Below are positions 48,842 to 60,200 of a DNA stretch of 64,000 bases, piece by piece; the first letter of the stretch is position 1, and each line of letters opens with the position of its first letter. A program made the position numbers and the translations under genes. Source of the stretch: Caenorhabditis remanei (taxonomy: Eukaryota > Nematoda > Chromadorea > Rhabditida > Rhabditidae); the NCBI RefSeq assembly GCF_010183535.1, contig NC_071329.1:16506879-16570878 (forward strand), written 5' to 3'. The notes under the pieces are model-generated. The model did not search any database. It was not told the DNA's origin and saw only the letters and a list, made by a program, of their open reading frames with translations.

Positions 48842-49672
48842 CTAATAGCCATTTGTTCTGATATGGCTGGCGATTTCGCGTTCAAGCGTTTCCATGAACG
48901 CAAATGTTCTATCTAGATAATATGAATGTGGATGTGGACGGGCATGAATCGAGTTAACTTCATAAATATCGAAACACGGGTCGCTGGTAACTTTATGGTG
49001 TGTTTTATACAGTTCTGGAAAGATCCTTGATGTTGCTGGTTGTGAACTAGTTTTACTCACTGTAATAAATGTCAAAAATCGATCCATACTTCATCGATAA
49101 AGCGTTGACATCAAATCCATGTGGGTAAATAATAGCACCACTGTAAGTAACTGGAAGGTGGATAACAAGAACTGCCTGAAAAATGTGAAACGATGACAAG
49201 AAAATACTTATATAGATTAATCTACATTTTTTGGATAAGTGATGATTTCGAGCAACTCCTTGTCGGTTTCAATGATTCGAAGGTTATGGTTGGGTGGAAT
49301 TTTCTTTACGGCAGAGTGTTCCAATTTTCTGAAATTAATTTTTGAGATTTCAAAGATGCAGACGTTGAGTAAATACCTTTTGCACGACTCCATCAGACCA
49401 CTCAATAGATAATACTGAGCTTCTTGTTCAATTTCTAGAATCTCTTTTTCGGAATCCGGAAGCGCCACATGACTATCTCTCAGAAAATTCAGAATTAATC
49501 TGAAGTGAGTTGGGTCACGATCGATGAAAATGCATCCGGATTCGTCTTTTTCGACAGGGATTTCAGTTTCCATCATCACTTTGAGCATTCCATCGAATCT
49601 TGTCAACGTGGATTTCGTGGTTTGAAAAAAGGTTCCGCCGATGTTCAGTTTGACGATATTTCCAGATGACAT
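48842..49672 (-). CDS. KCTD-type T1/BTB protein, gene H
   Basis: Four exons (49672-49377, 49328-49226, 49175-49061, 49014-48842) join to 228 residues. The N-terminal 100 residues form a canonical T1 domain: KLNIGGTFFQTTKSTLTRF, then DRDPTHFRLILNFLRDS and EAQYYLLSGLME. The C-terminal half has a hydrophobic strand (AVLVIHLPVTYSGAIIYP) and ends with SIHARPHPHSYYLDRTF. KCTD proteins commonly form pentamers and bind CUL3. It is paralogous to gene H' at 50080-51090. Confidence 0.88.
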
Positions 49673-49761
49673 CTTTAGACTGGAATCTGAGAGGTTTTAT
49701 TTTTGATAATTGGTGTAGAAAAGCAGCCCGGGTTTTGAAACAAGAAACACGCCCCAATATA

Positions 49762-49926
49762 TTATGAATTCATTTTTTTCTGAGCAAGAGAAGTCCGCGC
49801 CGCACTCACGCGGCGGCCACGCCCACTCCGATTTCAACGCTGCGTTCAATTTTTGAACACTGTCGCAAGAAATGGGCGTGGCCGCCGCGAACTACTCTTG
49901 CACAGAAAAAAAAAATGAATTCATAA
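49762..49926. mobile_element. TA-flanked MITE (TTATGAATTC family), upstream copy
   Basis: The 165-bp element has ends TTATGAATTCA and TGAATTCATAA and GC-rich inverted inner arms. TA lies at 49760-49761 and 49927-49928. It lies within 100 bp of the start codon of gene H, so it may affect its promoter. Confidence 0.85.
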
Positions 49927-50079
49927 TAATTATTCGCAAATGTCGTAAATAGAAATTTGATTCAAACAAATGAAGTTTTTTGGGCATGAAAAAGTTTACA
50001 TATTAAAAAATGATTTATTTCAACGCAAGTTAACAATTTTGAAAAATTAACATAACAGGGAGAATATAACCTTTTGGAA

Positions 50080-51090
50080 TTAATACTTATTACCATTTAG
50101 TTTATAACGTAGCGCGATTTCGTTTTCAACCGCTTGCATGAACGTCACTGTTCCACGCATATGTCGTCGTGGACGGGCATGAATGCAGCCAGCCTGATAA
50201 ATAACGAAAAAGGGCTCCTTCAAGGCCTCCTTGCAGGGATGTGCGTGTGGAGGCGCTTTGGGCGCTGAAAGATTTCAAAGTGTGCGAAAATGCGACGAGA
50301 GAGAGTGTGTAAAATCGAGAGAATGTGTCTGCGTCTCTCCATTTCGCACACTCTTTCTCGTCGCATTTTCAAATTTCGGCTGAAAATGCGAGGCGCTCAA
50401 CGCCACCCGGGCACACACCTGCCTCCTTGGGAAGATCGTTATTTATTTTGTACGGTTCTGGAATAATTATTGATGTCGCTGTTTGTTATAAACTAGTTTT
50501 ACTCACTGTAATAAATGTCAAAGTTCGATCCATATTTTGTCGATAAAATGTTTGCATCAAATCCAAGCGGGTATGTAATAGTACCATCGTGATAAGCTGG
50601 AAGGTGGATAACAAGAACTGACTGAAAAACATGAAATGATGAAAATAAAATGTTTATATTAATCTACTTTTTTTGGATGAGTGATGATTTCGAACATCTC
50701 CTTGTCGGTTTCAATGATTCGGAAGTTATTGGTAGGCTCCAATTGTCTGAAATTAATTCTTTCGATTTCAAAGATGCAAACGTCGAGTAAATACATTTTG
50801 CACAATTTCATCAAACCATCCAATTGATAAAACTGAGCTTCTTGTTCAATTTCTAGAATCTCTTTTTCGGAATCCGGAAGCGTCACTTGACCATCTCTCA
50901 GAAAATTCAGAATTCCATCGAAATGTTTTGGCGAGCGATCGATGAAAATGCATCCGGATTCGTCTTTTTCGACAGGAATTTCAGTTTCCATCATCACTTT
51001 GAGCATTCCATCGAATCTTGTCAACGTGGATTTCGTGGTTTTGAAGACGGTGCCACCAATGTCCAGTTTCACGATATTTCCAGATGCCAT
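50080..51090 (-). pseudogene. KCTD-type T1/BTB gene H' with a hAT MITE in its last exon
   Basis: The first exon encodes an intact T1 domain (KLDIGGTVFKTTKSTLTRF, DRSPKHFDGILNFLRDG). Splicing follows gene H, with the junction after CK giving I-Q-L. The last exon, homologous to the IHARP... end of gene H, is cut by a 188-bp element at 50234-50421. Without one target copy the frame would run on to a stop at 50080. As it stands the T1 domain and middle are preserved and only the C-terminus is altered, so a shortened product is possible. Confidence 0.82.
50234..50421. mobile_element. hAT-type MITE (CAGGGATGTGC), in gene H' exon
   Basis: The 188-bp element starts CAGGGATGTGCGTGTGG and ends GGGCACACACCTG. 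CCTCCTTG is duplicated exactly at 50226-50233 and 50422-50429. The ends resemble those of the element at 36218. Inner parts are palindromic, with inverted GAGAGAGTGTGTAAAATCG-like segments. Confidence 0.88.
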
Positions 51091-51579
51091 TTTTAGAATG
51101 GAATCTGAAAAAGAATTGATTTTTTATATTTTTGATAATTGGTGTAGAAAAGCAAAAGCTTTCTTCAAAGTGTGATGAAAAAAAACTCGAAAAAAAGTGC
51201 GAGAGACGAGAATTGCTCATTCGTGTGCTGATTGGGTGATTGGAAGGGGGCGGAGTATCTCTTCGAACGCTGATTGGTCGCGTGTAATTATGAGCAATTT
51301 TCACATTTTTGACTTGGCCGAAGCGGAAACTAGTCCCCCTCGCCAGACACCGTCTCTCGATTGCACACACTCTCTCTCATTTCGCGTTTTCGCACAGTTT
51401 GAATTTTAAGAAAATATTTTCTCAGCGCCCCCATGTAAAAAGTGTTTGTAGAAAAGTAGAAAAGTGTTTCAAATATGATTGTTGAATCCAACAACATTAA
51501 GAAAAAATAAAATTTTTAATGAAACGTTTATCAAAAATAACAGAAGGCTCTAAAATTATCTCAAATTCGAATGTGAAAA
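51091..51579. other. Spacer between H' and gene I
   Basis: It contains the 5' flank of gene H' and an inverted-repeat-rich patch at about 51200-51400 (GCTGATTGGGTG and GCTGATTGGTCG repeated). No exon is supported. Confidence 0.4.
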
Positions 51580-52760
51580 TTATGGAAGAAGAGCGATAGA
51601 TTTCTGAAGAAGTGCTCCGACGACAGATGGATCCATTCCATTGAAATCGTATGAGAAGACAGATCGGAGGTCGGCGGCGGTGGTGATTTTGGAGATACAA
51701 TTTTCCTGAAAAATCAATCGATATTATCTCGTTCTCTTTGCAAATGTGTACCTTCAATTTATTCAAATAGTATCGTTTCGCCAATCGCAATTTCTCCTTC
51801 AACGTTTTCTCTGAATCTCTGATAAGAAACTCTTCGCATTTTCTCATTGCAATCGGAACATCATAAACGTCAGCTAATCCAAGAATTCCATCGATTGTTT
51901 CATCTGTAATTAATAATTTGATCTCATCTGAATGTGAGAAACGCAATTAACTACCATCAATTGGCGATTCTCCGTAGATCAATTCCAGAAAGTACTGAAA
52001 ATCTTTCGATTTACAATTTTCCAGTGTGACCTCTCTTTTTTGAATTTCCTCTTGTTTTCCCATCAGAATCGATTTGAAATATGAAGATTGACTGGCGAGA
52101 AACTGAAATATATTAATACTTTCAAATCAAAAAATCAAGGATTCTACCAATTTCGAAATGTAGAACTTCTCATCTTCCACAATCAATACGACATCGGAGA
52201 ATTCACTCATAGATGCGTCGAAATTTTTCAATTTCTTTCTCTCGATTCCAGTCATTTTCTTGATCTTCACATACGTCTCGATCATAATATCTCCATCAAC
52301 CATATAATTATTTTCTAAATCTTCCCATTTGATAAACTCATTCCTTCCCCAACCAGTGTAGATGATATTACTGCTAAACGTCGATTCGGTATATTTCCTC
52401 TCATATATTTTTCCTCCTATCGAGAATAGTCTCGCTACCCGTTCAACGACAATCGACCACTCGGTGGTTTTTGGTTGTTCGCAATACAAATAATAAGAGA
52501 GATAACCATTTCTTCGTCCCACTTTCGTTTTCCTGTAATAAATACTGGGGAATACTCGGGACGAAATTTTTTAAAATAAAGTTTTCAGATTTGCACCAAA
52601 ATTGTTTAAATTTAAATATGATGACAAATGTTCAGTCTGATATTTACCATGGAACATTGAAATGTTCTTCCACGGGGCTTGATTGTTCCTCTCCTTCTTT
52701 GAGACTCGAAATATTCTTGAAAATTTGTCTCAACACGAATTCTTTGGCAGGTGCTGTCAT
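51580..52760 (-). CDS. MATH-BTB protein without coiled coil, gene I
   Basis: Five exons (52760-52648, 52532-52148, 52102-51955, 51903-51752, 51705-51580) join to an intact 307-residue ORF. MATH spans about 1-145 from MTAPAKEFVLRQIFKN; BTB about 148-250 (FSDVVLIVEDEKFYISKL, LASQSSYFKSILMGKQ); and a helical tail follows (LADVYDVPIAMRKC). It belongs with genes F and G. A TA-flanked MITE lies 28 bp upstream of the start codon. Confidence 0.9.
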
Positions 52761-52788
52761 CTGAAAAACCCTTTCTGGAATGATGATA

Positions 52789-52927
52789 TTAGCACGACAC
52801 GCTTTTTACAACCGTGCCCTACCGAATCCGAAGAAAACTGTGTGCGAAATTGAGAGACTCGGAGAAAAAGAGACAGTTTTCAAGGACGTTTCGGTGGAGC
52901 GAAGTTGTAAGAGCTGTTCCGAGCTAA
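52789..52927. mobile_element. TA-flanked MITE (TTAGC family), upstream of gene I
   Basis: The 139-bp element has ends TTAGCACGACAC and TTCCGAGCTAA, with TA at 52787-52788 and 52928-52929. It is clearly related to the intronic copies at 18009 and 21769. Confidence 0.82.
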
Positions 52928-53100
52928 TAATCATCGTTGATAAACTCATAGCTATTGTGTTTCAGGTATTGGAAGTGATAAGTCAACAAAAGAAAAAATA
53001 TGAAAATCATTAGAAATTCGAATTTAAATTTTATGTTTTACACACTATGAAGATGATAAAAAGCTACAATGTACTTCAAAATGACACCACAAAATTCAAA

Positions 53101-54653
53101 TTAATGAGACGAATAGGCTTTAAGGAACAATTCCTTCCAGACAGTTGGACTGAATTGATCGGCATCTTCTGGCACGACGTCCACGATTTCAGCCACTGTT
53201 TTCATCTCGGATAGACATTTTTCCTGAAAATTAAAAAAGGAAATTTTCAAATCACAATAAATCGAATACCTTCAATCGATCCATATTATATCTAACTGCT
53301 GAAATGAACTTCATTTTCAATGGATGCTTTGATTTCTCGAGAAGAAACTCTTCACATCTTCTGATTGCAGTTCTAGCATCATACATGTCTCCTAATTTCA
53401 GAATTCCAGTAACTGTATCATCATCAACTGAAGATTCTCCGTATAGAACTTCTAGAAAATGTTGAAGATCGTATGGGTCCACATCTTTCAGTTCGATTTC
53501 CGGTTTTCCAGATTCTTTGAAATTTCCATGAAACAAAGTATTGAAATATGTCGAGTGAGCAGCGAGATACTGTAAAATACATATTTTCATAGTTGTCAAG
53601 GCCCGGCCCGGGCCGGGCCGGGCCGGGCCTTGTCGGCAAAATCAGGGCCGGGCTTAAGGCCCGGCCCGAAGGCCCGGGCATATTGGCGCGAAAGTCAAAT
53701 TTTCAAATTTTTTCAAATTTTTTGAATTTTTTTGAATTTTTTCGCGAAAAAGTCAAATTTTCGACTATCAGCCAGAATTAGAAGAAATTCTGAAAAATAG
53801 TCAAAAATGGTCACATTTCCGATGAAAAATTGAAAAAATTTCGAAAAAAAAATTGGGAAAAAAAGGGTCACTTTTTGAAGCCGGGCCTTCGGGCCGGGCC
53901 GGGCCTTGAAAATTTTCTACCGGCCCGGCCCGGCCCGGGCCTTGACAACTATGCATATTTTATTGGTTTGTATTAGCTCGACACAGTTCTCACAACTGCG
54001 CTCCACCGAAAAACCCTTGAAAAATGTCTCTTTTTCTCTGAGTCTCTCAATTTCGCACACAATTTTCATCGGATTCGGTAGAGCGCGGTCGTAAGAAGCG
54101 TGTTTTGCTAATATATCAGTCTACTTACCATTTTAATAACGTGAAATTTCTGATCTCCAGCGATCAAAATGACATCTGAAAATTCGGATTCGTTGAACGT
54201 CCTGAATGGCTCTTTGATTCCAGTAATTCCATTAATAGTCACATTGAATTCGATTGTCACATTTCCATTAATCAAATAACTATCCATTTCTCCCAATGAA
54301 AAAATTTTGATTGGGTCGTTCGTTTCGGGATCTTGAGAGAAAATACGATCGACGGAAATTGAATCATTTTCTCCGAAAATTTTTCTGATATTCATCACGA
54401 TATTGGTATCGATTGACCACTCCTCAATTCCATGAAATTTGTCGCAAATCAGATAGAAGTAAGTGTCGTTTTCTTCTACAGAGACACCAAGTTTCCTGAA
54501 AAATATCGAAATTTTTCGCTATATAAGACTTAGAAAAACTACCATGGGATATTGAAATGAATCTCTGTCGGTAAATAATGATATTCGTCTTTCTCCATGT
54601 TCAAAAGATCAACGAAAACGTCTTTCATTTGGAATACTTTGTCGGTTGACATT
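53101..54653 (-). CDS. Divergent MATH-BTB protein, gene J
   Basis: It starts MSTDKVFQMKDVFVDLL and has the Trp-splitting intron after IHFNIP. The MATH exon reads GVSVEENDTYFYLICDKF, and the BTB begins ESEFSDVILIAGDQKFHVIKM. After a long intron (about 53572-54126), BTB continues with LAAHSTYFNTLFHGNFKE. Here the BTB exon and the helical-tail exon are fused (SSVDDDTVTGILKLGDMYDA), where relatives have an intron. The tail ends LFLKAYSSH. The long intron is explained by two inserted elements. No break was seen in the exons. Confidence 0.85.
53588..53953. mobile_element. hAT-type MITE, GGCCC-rich, copy 3 (intronic)
   Basis: The 366-bp element begins CATAGTTGTCAAGGCCCGG and ends with the inverse GGGCCTTGACAACTATG. 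CATATTTT is duplicated at 53580-53587 and 53954-53961. The termini differ from copies 1 and 2 but the GGCCC blocks and 8-bp duplication are shared, so it is a sister subfamily. Confidence 0.88.
53973..54111. mobile_element. TA-flanked MITE (TTAGC family), in gene J intron
   Basis: The 139-bp element lies in inverse orientation relative to the other copies: TTAGCTCGACACAG at the left and GTGTTTTGCTAA at the right, with TA at 53971-53972 and 54112-54113. It is only 20 bp from the hAT MITE in the same intron. Confidence 0.82.
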
Positions 54654-55370
54654 GTCGAGCAGTTTTTCTGAATAAAATAGATTTAAATATAACAAAAATA
54701 AATCATTAAAAATATGGGAGTAGGAAAATAGAGAGAAAAACAGAGGGCATCGAGGAAATTTGCATAAATTACAAAATTTTTTAAAAAGTAAGCAAAAATT
54801 GGGTTGAAGCCGTTTTAAACTTGAAATTGGGCGATATGAACACAGTAAATTGTAATTTCTGAGAATAAAACAATTAGAAAACGAACTGATGAAGGAATTT
54901 ATTTTGAAAAATCGCGAAAATTGAAAAACTATAAGCCCAAATTTGGCCAAACACGGCCGACAAAAAGTAGCAAATCGAGTAATCAGTACGACACTCCGCT
55001 CTTACGCCAATGCGTGTTGTTTAGCCACCGCTCGTTTCAAGTTTTAGAATGAGCAATTTCGGACTGTATTCATTGTTTTTCAGATTTATTTCAGAGTGTT
55101 TTATTGATTTTTTGAAATGAATTCGTCGAAATATATTTTAGAAAAACATAGTGCTTCGTTTGCTATTTTTAAACCGGTAAAAATCCGTCAGTTTTTACTA
55201 TCTATTTTTCGAGATTCGTATTCATCAATGCCAACTGTAAAAAACTGAAAAAGCTTTTGCCTGTCGAAAAACATATTCTAAATCTTCCTTTTTACTGCTT
55301 GTTACTTTTAATAATTGTGATCCATACACCAATTTCAAAACTCATTCGTTTTCAGCTGAAATAATCAGAA
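54654..55370. other. Divergent intergenic region between genes J and K
   Basis: The 717-bp stretch lies between the minus-strand start of gene J and the plus-strand start of gene K and must hold both promoters. I could not identify specific sites. Short open frames lack support. Confidence 0.4.
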
Positions 55371-56396
55371 ATGGTAGAAGTTATCCAGTACAAGAGTGCG
55401 GCAAAAACAGTCAGCCATTCAACGGGCGTCCTTGAAGTTAGCGATCAAAATGGAATCAAATGGTATGAAAATACAGAAATAAAACATTCCAATTTATGTT
55501 TACAGTACTTGGTCGGGACACGTTTCTTTAAATCCCCAGCAAACTGCATATCATACATACTTCTCGTGGATTTTTGATTGGTCACAGTTGAATGCCCAAG
55601 GATGTGACGGACTAACTGGAAGCATCACTGTTAGATCATCTAACGCCATTTTTAATGCATTCAACGTAAATGTTGACTTGAAAAATACTGTGCAAACCAT
55701 CACGGATGAAAGGGCAAATAATTTTACGTCTTTTTCTGCCACCTATGAATATTCGCTCACTCCCCAATACACTCCAATTCCAATTCAGAAAGTTTCATAC
55801 GATGAAATGTTCCTGCCATCCGAACTCACTGATGCAATTCTGGTTGTCGATGGAAAGAAGTTGCACGTCAATAAAATGGTAATTTTTCTGTTAAAATTTT
55901 CTACCAAAATCAATTTTTTCAGTTCCTCTCGTTCCATTCCGAATTCTTCCGTGCACTCTTCTCATCTAACTTCAAAGAAGGAAGTATGGCGGAGATTCCA
56001 ATCGAAGATGTTTCTTACGAAGATTTTGGGCTTCTTCTCAGTACAATCTACCCGAAAACAGTGTTCCCACATGGTACATTGTTCGTAGAATTCTTCTCGA
56101 ATCCATCTAATTTTTCAGATAAAACTGTCGAGAAGCTTCTGGAAATGGCTGATCGATTCATTATGCCATCAGTGATCGGGCATGTCGAATATCATCTTCT
56201 TCACAATACAAGAATTGGAAATGAGAAATTGATGTGGATGGCTGATGCATATGGAATGAAAAAACTACTAGAGAATACTGTTCGTCAAACAAGTACTGTC
56301 GAAAAAGCGAAACTTCTGAAGAATTCTCCAGAATACAAAAAGTTGTCGAAGGATGCGAAGTCGCTTGTTCTCGATCGGATTATGCAATTAATTTGA
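55371..56396 (+). CDS. BTB-domain protein with divergent N-terminal domain, gene K
   Basis: Four exons (55371-55462, 55506-55878, 55923-56073, 56119-56396) give 297 residues. Residues 1-145 form a beta-rich region that may be a diverged MATH-like sandwich (SLNPQQTAYHTYFSWIFDW). BTB starts near 146 (LTDAILVVDGKKLHVNKM, LSFHSEFFRALFSSNFKE). The end is helical (VEKLLEMADRFIMPSVIGHV). An intron sits just before a Trp-containing segment, in the same place as the MATH Trp intron, hinting at common ancestry. It resembles the nematode BTB genes outside the bath group. Confidence 0.85.
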
Positions 56397-56996
56397 TCCG
56401 TTTTTATCTGTTTCATTTTGATTTTATTTGTTATTGTTGTTGATTGTTTTGTTGAATTGAAATTCTAAACTTTCTAAAATTCTGAGAGATACCGTGACTG
56501 CTCTTGTGAGAATAGGCTTATCAGAATGAATTTATTGAATAAGAATAGGTTTATAAAAAGAAGAAGAAAGATAAGTATTATTATATTATTATAATAGACA
56601 TTTTCCCATTGATGTTATAGGACGGACACATTTACTTAACCCAACACTCTTACTTGTTAGAACATGGTCGTCTTATTATGTATAGGTTTATTATATAAGA
56701 TAGATAGGGTTTCTATGATGTAGCCTAAAGTTAAAGATGGGTTACAAGTTAGCTACTAAGGAAGAGGGGAATAAACATGATAACTATAAATAGGGGGAAG
56801 TTAAACATAAAAATAACTACAGTTCATTAAGCGTTTCCTAGCACACGACTGGCAATAAGAAGAATCACAATCTCTGCGAGGGAAAGAGAAGAAACAGACT
56901 ATAACAAAACGGTACTCGTGTTTTACTTTGACCCTCTATAAGCTTAACTTAGACTAACACTCTATTCTATCTTACCATCATTTATTAGTACTTGTG
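56397..56996. other. Spacer with a TATA-like motif
   Basis: AT-rich DNA with a TATAAATAGG motif near 56785, which might be a promoter or part of an old LTR. No matching second LTR was found in the window. No exon is supported. Confidence 0.3.
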
Positions 56997-57766
56997 CAGT
57001 GTGTGGTTTCGAGACCGCTTCGAGAAATTTCCCGAAAAATTTCTCGAGAAATTTCTCGAAAAAGTATCGAGAAATTTCCCGATAAATTTTATCGATACTT
57101 TCCCGATACTTTCTCGAGAAATTTATCGAGACGTTTCTCGAGAAAGTATCGAGACTTTTTTGATCACAAAAGTATCGATACTTTCTCGATACTTTTCTCG
57201 AAAATTGATGGTATCGAGACCCGGAGTTTCGATAATTTCCCGATAAATCAAACAGTCTGCAGTGTGTTTTGAAACTGGATGTTTAGAAACCGGTAATTTC
57301 GCAACCGGCCATTTCGAAACCGGCCATTTCGCAACTGGACATTTCGAAACCGGACGTTTTGAAACCGGTTATTTCAAAACTGGTCATTTCGAAACCGGCC
57401 ATTTCGCAACTGGACATTTCGAAACCGGACGTTTCTCAACCGTTCTAAAACGTCCGGTTGCGAAATGGCCGGTTTCGAAACATTCGGTTGCGAAATGACC
57501 GGTTTTGAAACGTCCTGTTTCAAAACACACTAAAAAAAAATAACACTGTTGACAAAGCACAATTTCCCGGGAAAAGTATCGAGACGTCTCGAAAGTATCG
57601 AGAAAGTATCGAGAAATCATTCAAAATTTCTCGAGAAAGTATCGATACTTTCGAGAAATATCGAGAAAGTTTCGAGAAATTTTCGAGAAATTTTTCCCGG
57701 GAAATTTCTCGATAATTTCTCGAAATGGGCTAGTATCGAGAAAGTCATATCGATACTTACACACTG
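56997..57766. mobile_element. hAT-type element with a tandem-repeat-rich insert
   Basis: The 770-bp element runs from CAGTGTGTGGTTTCGAGACC to TACACACTG, with an exact 8-bp duplication TACTTGTG (56989-56996, 57767-57774). Outer thirds are packed with TATCGAGAAA/TTTCTCGATA repeats. The middle (about 57258-57560) is a second block with its own CAGTGTGTTTTGAAAC start and a reversed GTTTCAAAACACACT. This implies a nested related element whose exact ends I could not fix. Confidence 0.82.
57280..57515. repeat. Tandem array of GAAACCGG-CATTTC units
   Basis: Units of about 17 bp (CATTTCGAAACCGGN with variants) repeat about nine times in one orientation and then two or three times inverted. It encodes a spurious FETGHFATGHFETG reading frame on the plus strand. 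Confidence 0.9.
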
Positions 57767-57774
57767 TACTTGTG

Positions 57775-58072
57775 ATTAGATATCAGAATATGAGATTATG
57801 GGTTTTAAATATCATATTTGGGAATAGATATAAATATAGGACTAAGGGATAAGCATAAAATGTAAAAGGAGTAAAATATAAGTGAGAGAGAGGTTTTACT
57901 CACATCCCCTCATCTCCAACACACCACCAACTGCCGAATACTCGTTCCTTTCTTCCCCCTTTCCGGTGGGCTTGGCTTCGCTTAGGGTAACTGTTGAGGA
58001 AGCCTTAGCACGGTGACTCGCACAGTTGCATATTTTTGTACTTCTCCAAAAAAATACATATCGCCGCAACAT
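57775..58072. other. AT-rich spacer
   Basis: I saw nothing beyond AT-rich flanking DNA and a short GC-richer patch near 57960-57990. Confidence 0.3.
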
Positions 58073-58074
58073 AA

Positions 58075-58314
58075 CTGAACAGGAAGTCTCCAGAAAGCGG
58101 GACTGCTATCGATTTGTATCCTAATTTCGCTGAACGCATTGAAGTAGCACAGTCGCAATTGCTGCTCCACAACTATCGAGTTGAAATCCATGATCGGAAG
58201 ATAAGCGTGAATTATCACTCGATGTATCTGCCAAACGGTAAGCCGGTGTCTGAACGCATTGTCCAGGAGAATAAAAAGAATTTAGAAAGAATAGAAATAC
58301 GAATTGACCACTAA
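58075..58314 (+). CDS. Open frame of unknown function, fragment
   Basis: The frame is open from 58075 to a stop at 58314 with plausible codon use (AERIEVAQSQLLLHNYRVE, NYHSMYLPNGKPVSERIVQ), but no ATG start. It may be an exon or a gene fragment. I recognise no domain. Confidence 0.35.
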   Translation: MNRKSPESGTAIDLYPNFAERIEVAQSQLLLHNYRVEIHDRKISVNYHSMYLPNGKPVSERIVQENKKNLERIEIRIDH

Positions 58315-59621
58315 CACAGGTAGTCTAGAGTGAGGAGTCACACTACCCTTTCTTTCTTTATATACCCTCCACTGTTTGCTCAGAGGCGGGGCCTCTACGT
58401 TTGACTAGTAGCGTGTCAAAGTCTGTGTGCCTAACACTCGAGGTATTTACCACCATATGTCAATAGGCTTTTAGGGGGCAGTGATTTATATCGCACCTAA
58501 TCTCATGGGAAATCGGGCCATTATTTGCAAGATCTGGTCGGGATTATCGTGTAACATTCTCATGGAAGACGTTAATCTCTACAGAGGGGTACTGCACACA
58601 AATCTCGGTGAAAATTATTTGCATGGTCTGTTAGGTACAGTATCCCACAATCCTGTTAGTCAGTATCGCAATCAATTCCCATTCTGACACATTCAGTGAC
58701 GGGTCTTCTCAAAGTTTTCTTTCCAACCAGAAGTTCCATGTTTAACGTAAGTCACACAAGATCTTTTCTGGGTACGTAGAATTTTCAGCGGTAAATTTAG
58801 AGCTACTTTTAACTAAAACATCAAAAAAGTGTTTCCTTCATAGTTGTCACCGGGCCGGCCCGGGCCTTGAGATAACTCGCTTCAAAATGACAATTAGGAG
58901 TCGATCAACCTGTCAAATTGAAAGTCTCGGTGAGCTCTACTTGGGTCTATTTCCATTTTCACTATGAGTTTAGTGAGAGCCGATGTACAATCTGTTAAGT
59001 GTCCAGGCCTTAAACAACCGGGCCTTGAATCAAGGCCCGGCCACTAAATAGATTGTACAGCGGCTCTCACTAAACTCACAGTGAAGGCAAAAGAAGAACA
59101 GATTTCACAAGATCATAAGTTCTGAAACAGAAACCCAGGTCAAAATCTTTGAGCACCTCAGTCTATCTAGGATGCTCCGAAAGTTCAAATTGCTCACTAG
59201 TCAGTTCGAAGGTGTCAAGCAAACATCCCTACCAAGAGCATCGCTCTAATGCAACAAAATTCGAGGTTGGCAATTCCACTCATTTCAAATACAGCAACAA
59301 GTAGTAATTGCTCCTTCTACTCGTCTTTTGAGATTGGTCATAACTGGAAGCCGAAACGATGTCCGAACCCGGACCACGTTTTTCCCCAGCCTCTCCACGA
59401 ATCTCTTGGGAAAGTAAACTTGGAGATCACAAATACGAAATCATGTTTTTTTCAGTTTGTTTAGCTTTCAATAAATATTTAAAGGACTTCATAAGATAAC
59501 AAATACACATTGAAGGTTAGGTGACCACAGTACACTCAGAAGATGACGTCACGACACGTCTCTGTGGTAGACCGGGGGCTAAGAGTCGATTGTCATCTGG
59601 AGAAAGGGCAGATGGTGGATT
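58315..59621. other. Spacer with eroded GGCCC element pieces
   Basis: CATAGTTGTCACCGGGCCGGCCCGGGCCTT at 58839-58868 resembles the terminus of the GGCCC hAT MITE at 53588. A further AAGGCCCGG block lies near 59005-59045, with inverted flanks (GAGAGCCGATGTACAATCTG and its inverse near 59052). The copy is decayed and has no clear duplication. An open frame at 59249-59464 has no domain and was not called. Confidence 0.45.
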
Positions 59622-59819
59622 ATGAGCAGAAAACTAACACTATCTAATCGTCCAATACACATACATTCCCCTTTCCCTTATTCTTCTCATCGATTTTTTT
59701 GTTTTTACAATGGCTACTCAATCAACATCATCCAACCCTCTAGAAGCAAACTCCCCGAGAAAAAAACCATAACGACAACGTATACTAGAGAAGCCCGTAA
59801 TCTGAATTTTCAGAAAATA

Positions 59820-59972
59820 ATGCCGGGAATTGTGCTGCTTGACGAATTGGATCCAGATCAGAATAAAGCAGATGTAGAATATATCAACGACGAGGAGCTG
59901 GACTTTGGTGACGTTGAATACGAGAACATGGAGTTTAGAAATGCACCAACTGATATGGATCCGGGAAACTGA
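59820..59972 (+). CDS. Small acidic ORF of 50 residues
   Basis: It starts MPGIVLLDELDPDQN, is strongly acidic and ends FRNAPTDMDPGN. A TTTTCAG acceptor lies 7 bases upstream, so it could be the last exon of a gene or a small trans-spliced gene. Upstream sequence from 59710 has another ATG with a short frame, but the two do not join with a standard donor. No family was recognised. Confidence 0.35.
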   Translation: MPGIVLLDELDPDQNKADVEYINDEELDFGDVEYENMEFRNAPTDMDPGN

Positions 59973-60200
59973 TAACATGATATTAATGGAATTGCTTTAA
60001 ACATATTTTTGATGTAAATTGATGATTTTGGAACATTTTAAAAACAAGGAGATTTTTGAACTTTTGATGTTATGTATAATTTTATGCAAACAAATTGATC
60101 AGCTATGTAAATTATTCCTGTCAGTTAATTATCATAAAGATACCAAACGATCATTCGAAAAGGCATATAAAGGGAGAGAAGTCAACACTTCTCATCAAAA

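Noticed and set aside
57262..57620. Open frames with FETGHFATG repeats on both strands
   Set aside because: They result from a 17-bp tandem array with no start context or splice signals, inside a transposable element.
56600..58000. Possible LTR pair flanking the CTCGAG-rich element
   Set aside because: A TATA-like motif exists, but no second matching LTR or primer-binding site was found. The interruption is better explained by a hAT insertion with an 8-bp duplication.
59249..59464. 71-codon plus-strand ORF
   Set aside because: No domain, splice support or homology to neighbours. An AATAAA-like signal after it is not enough.
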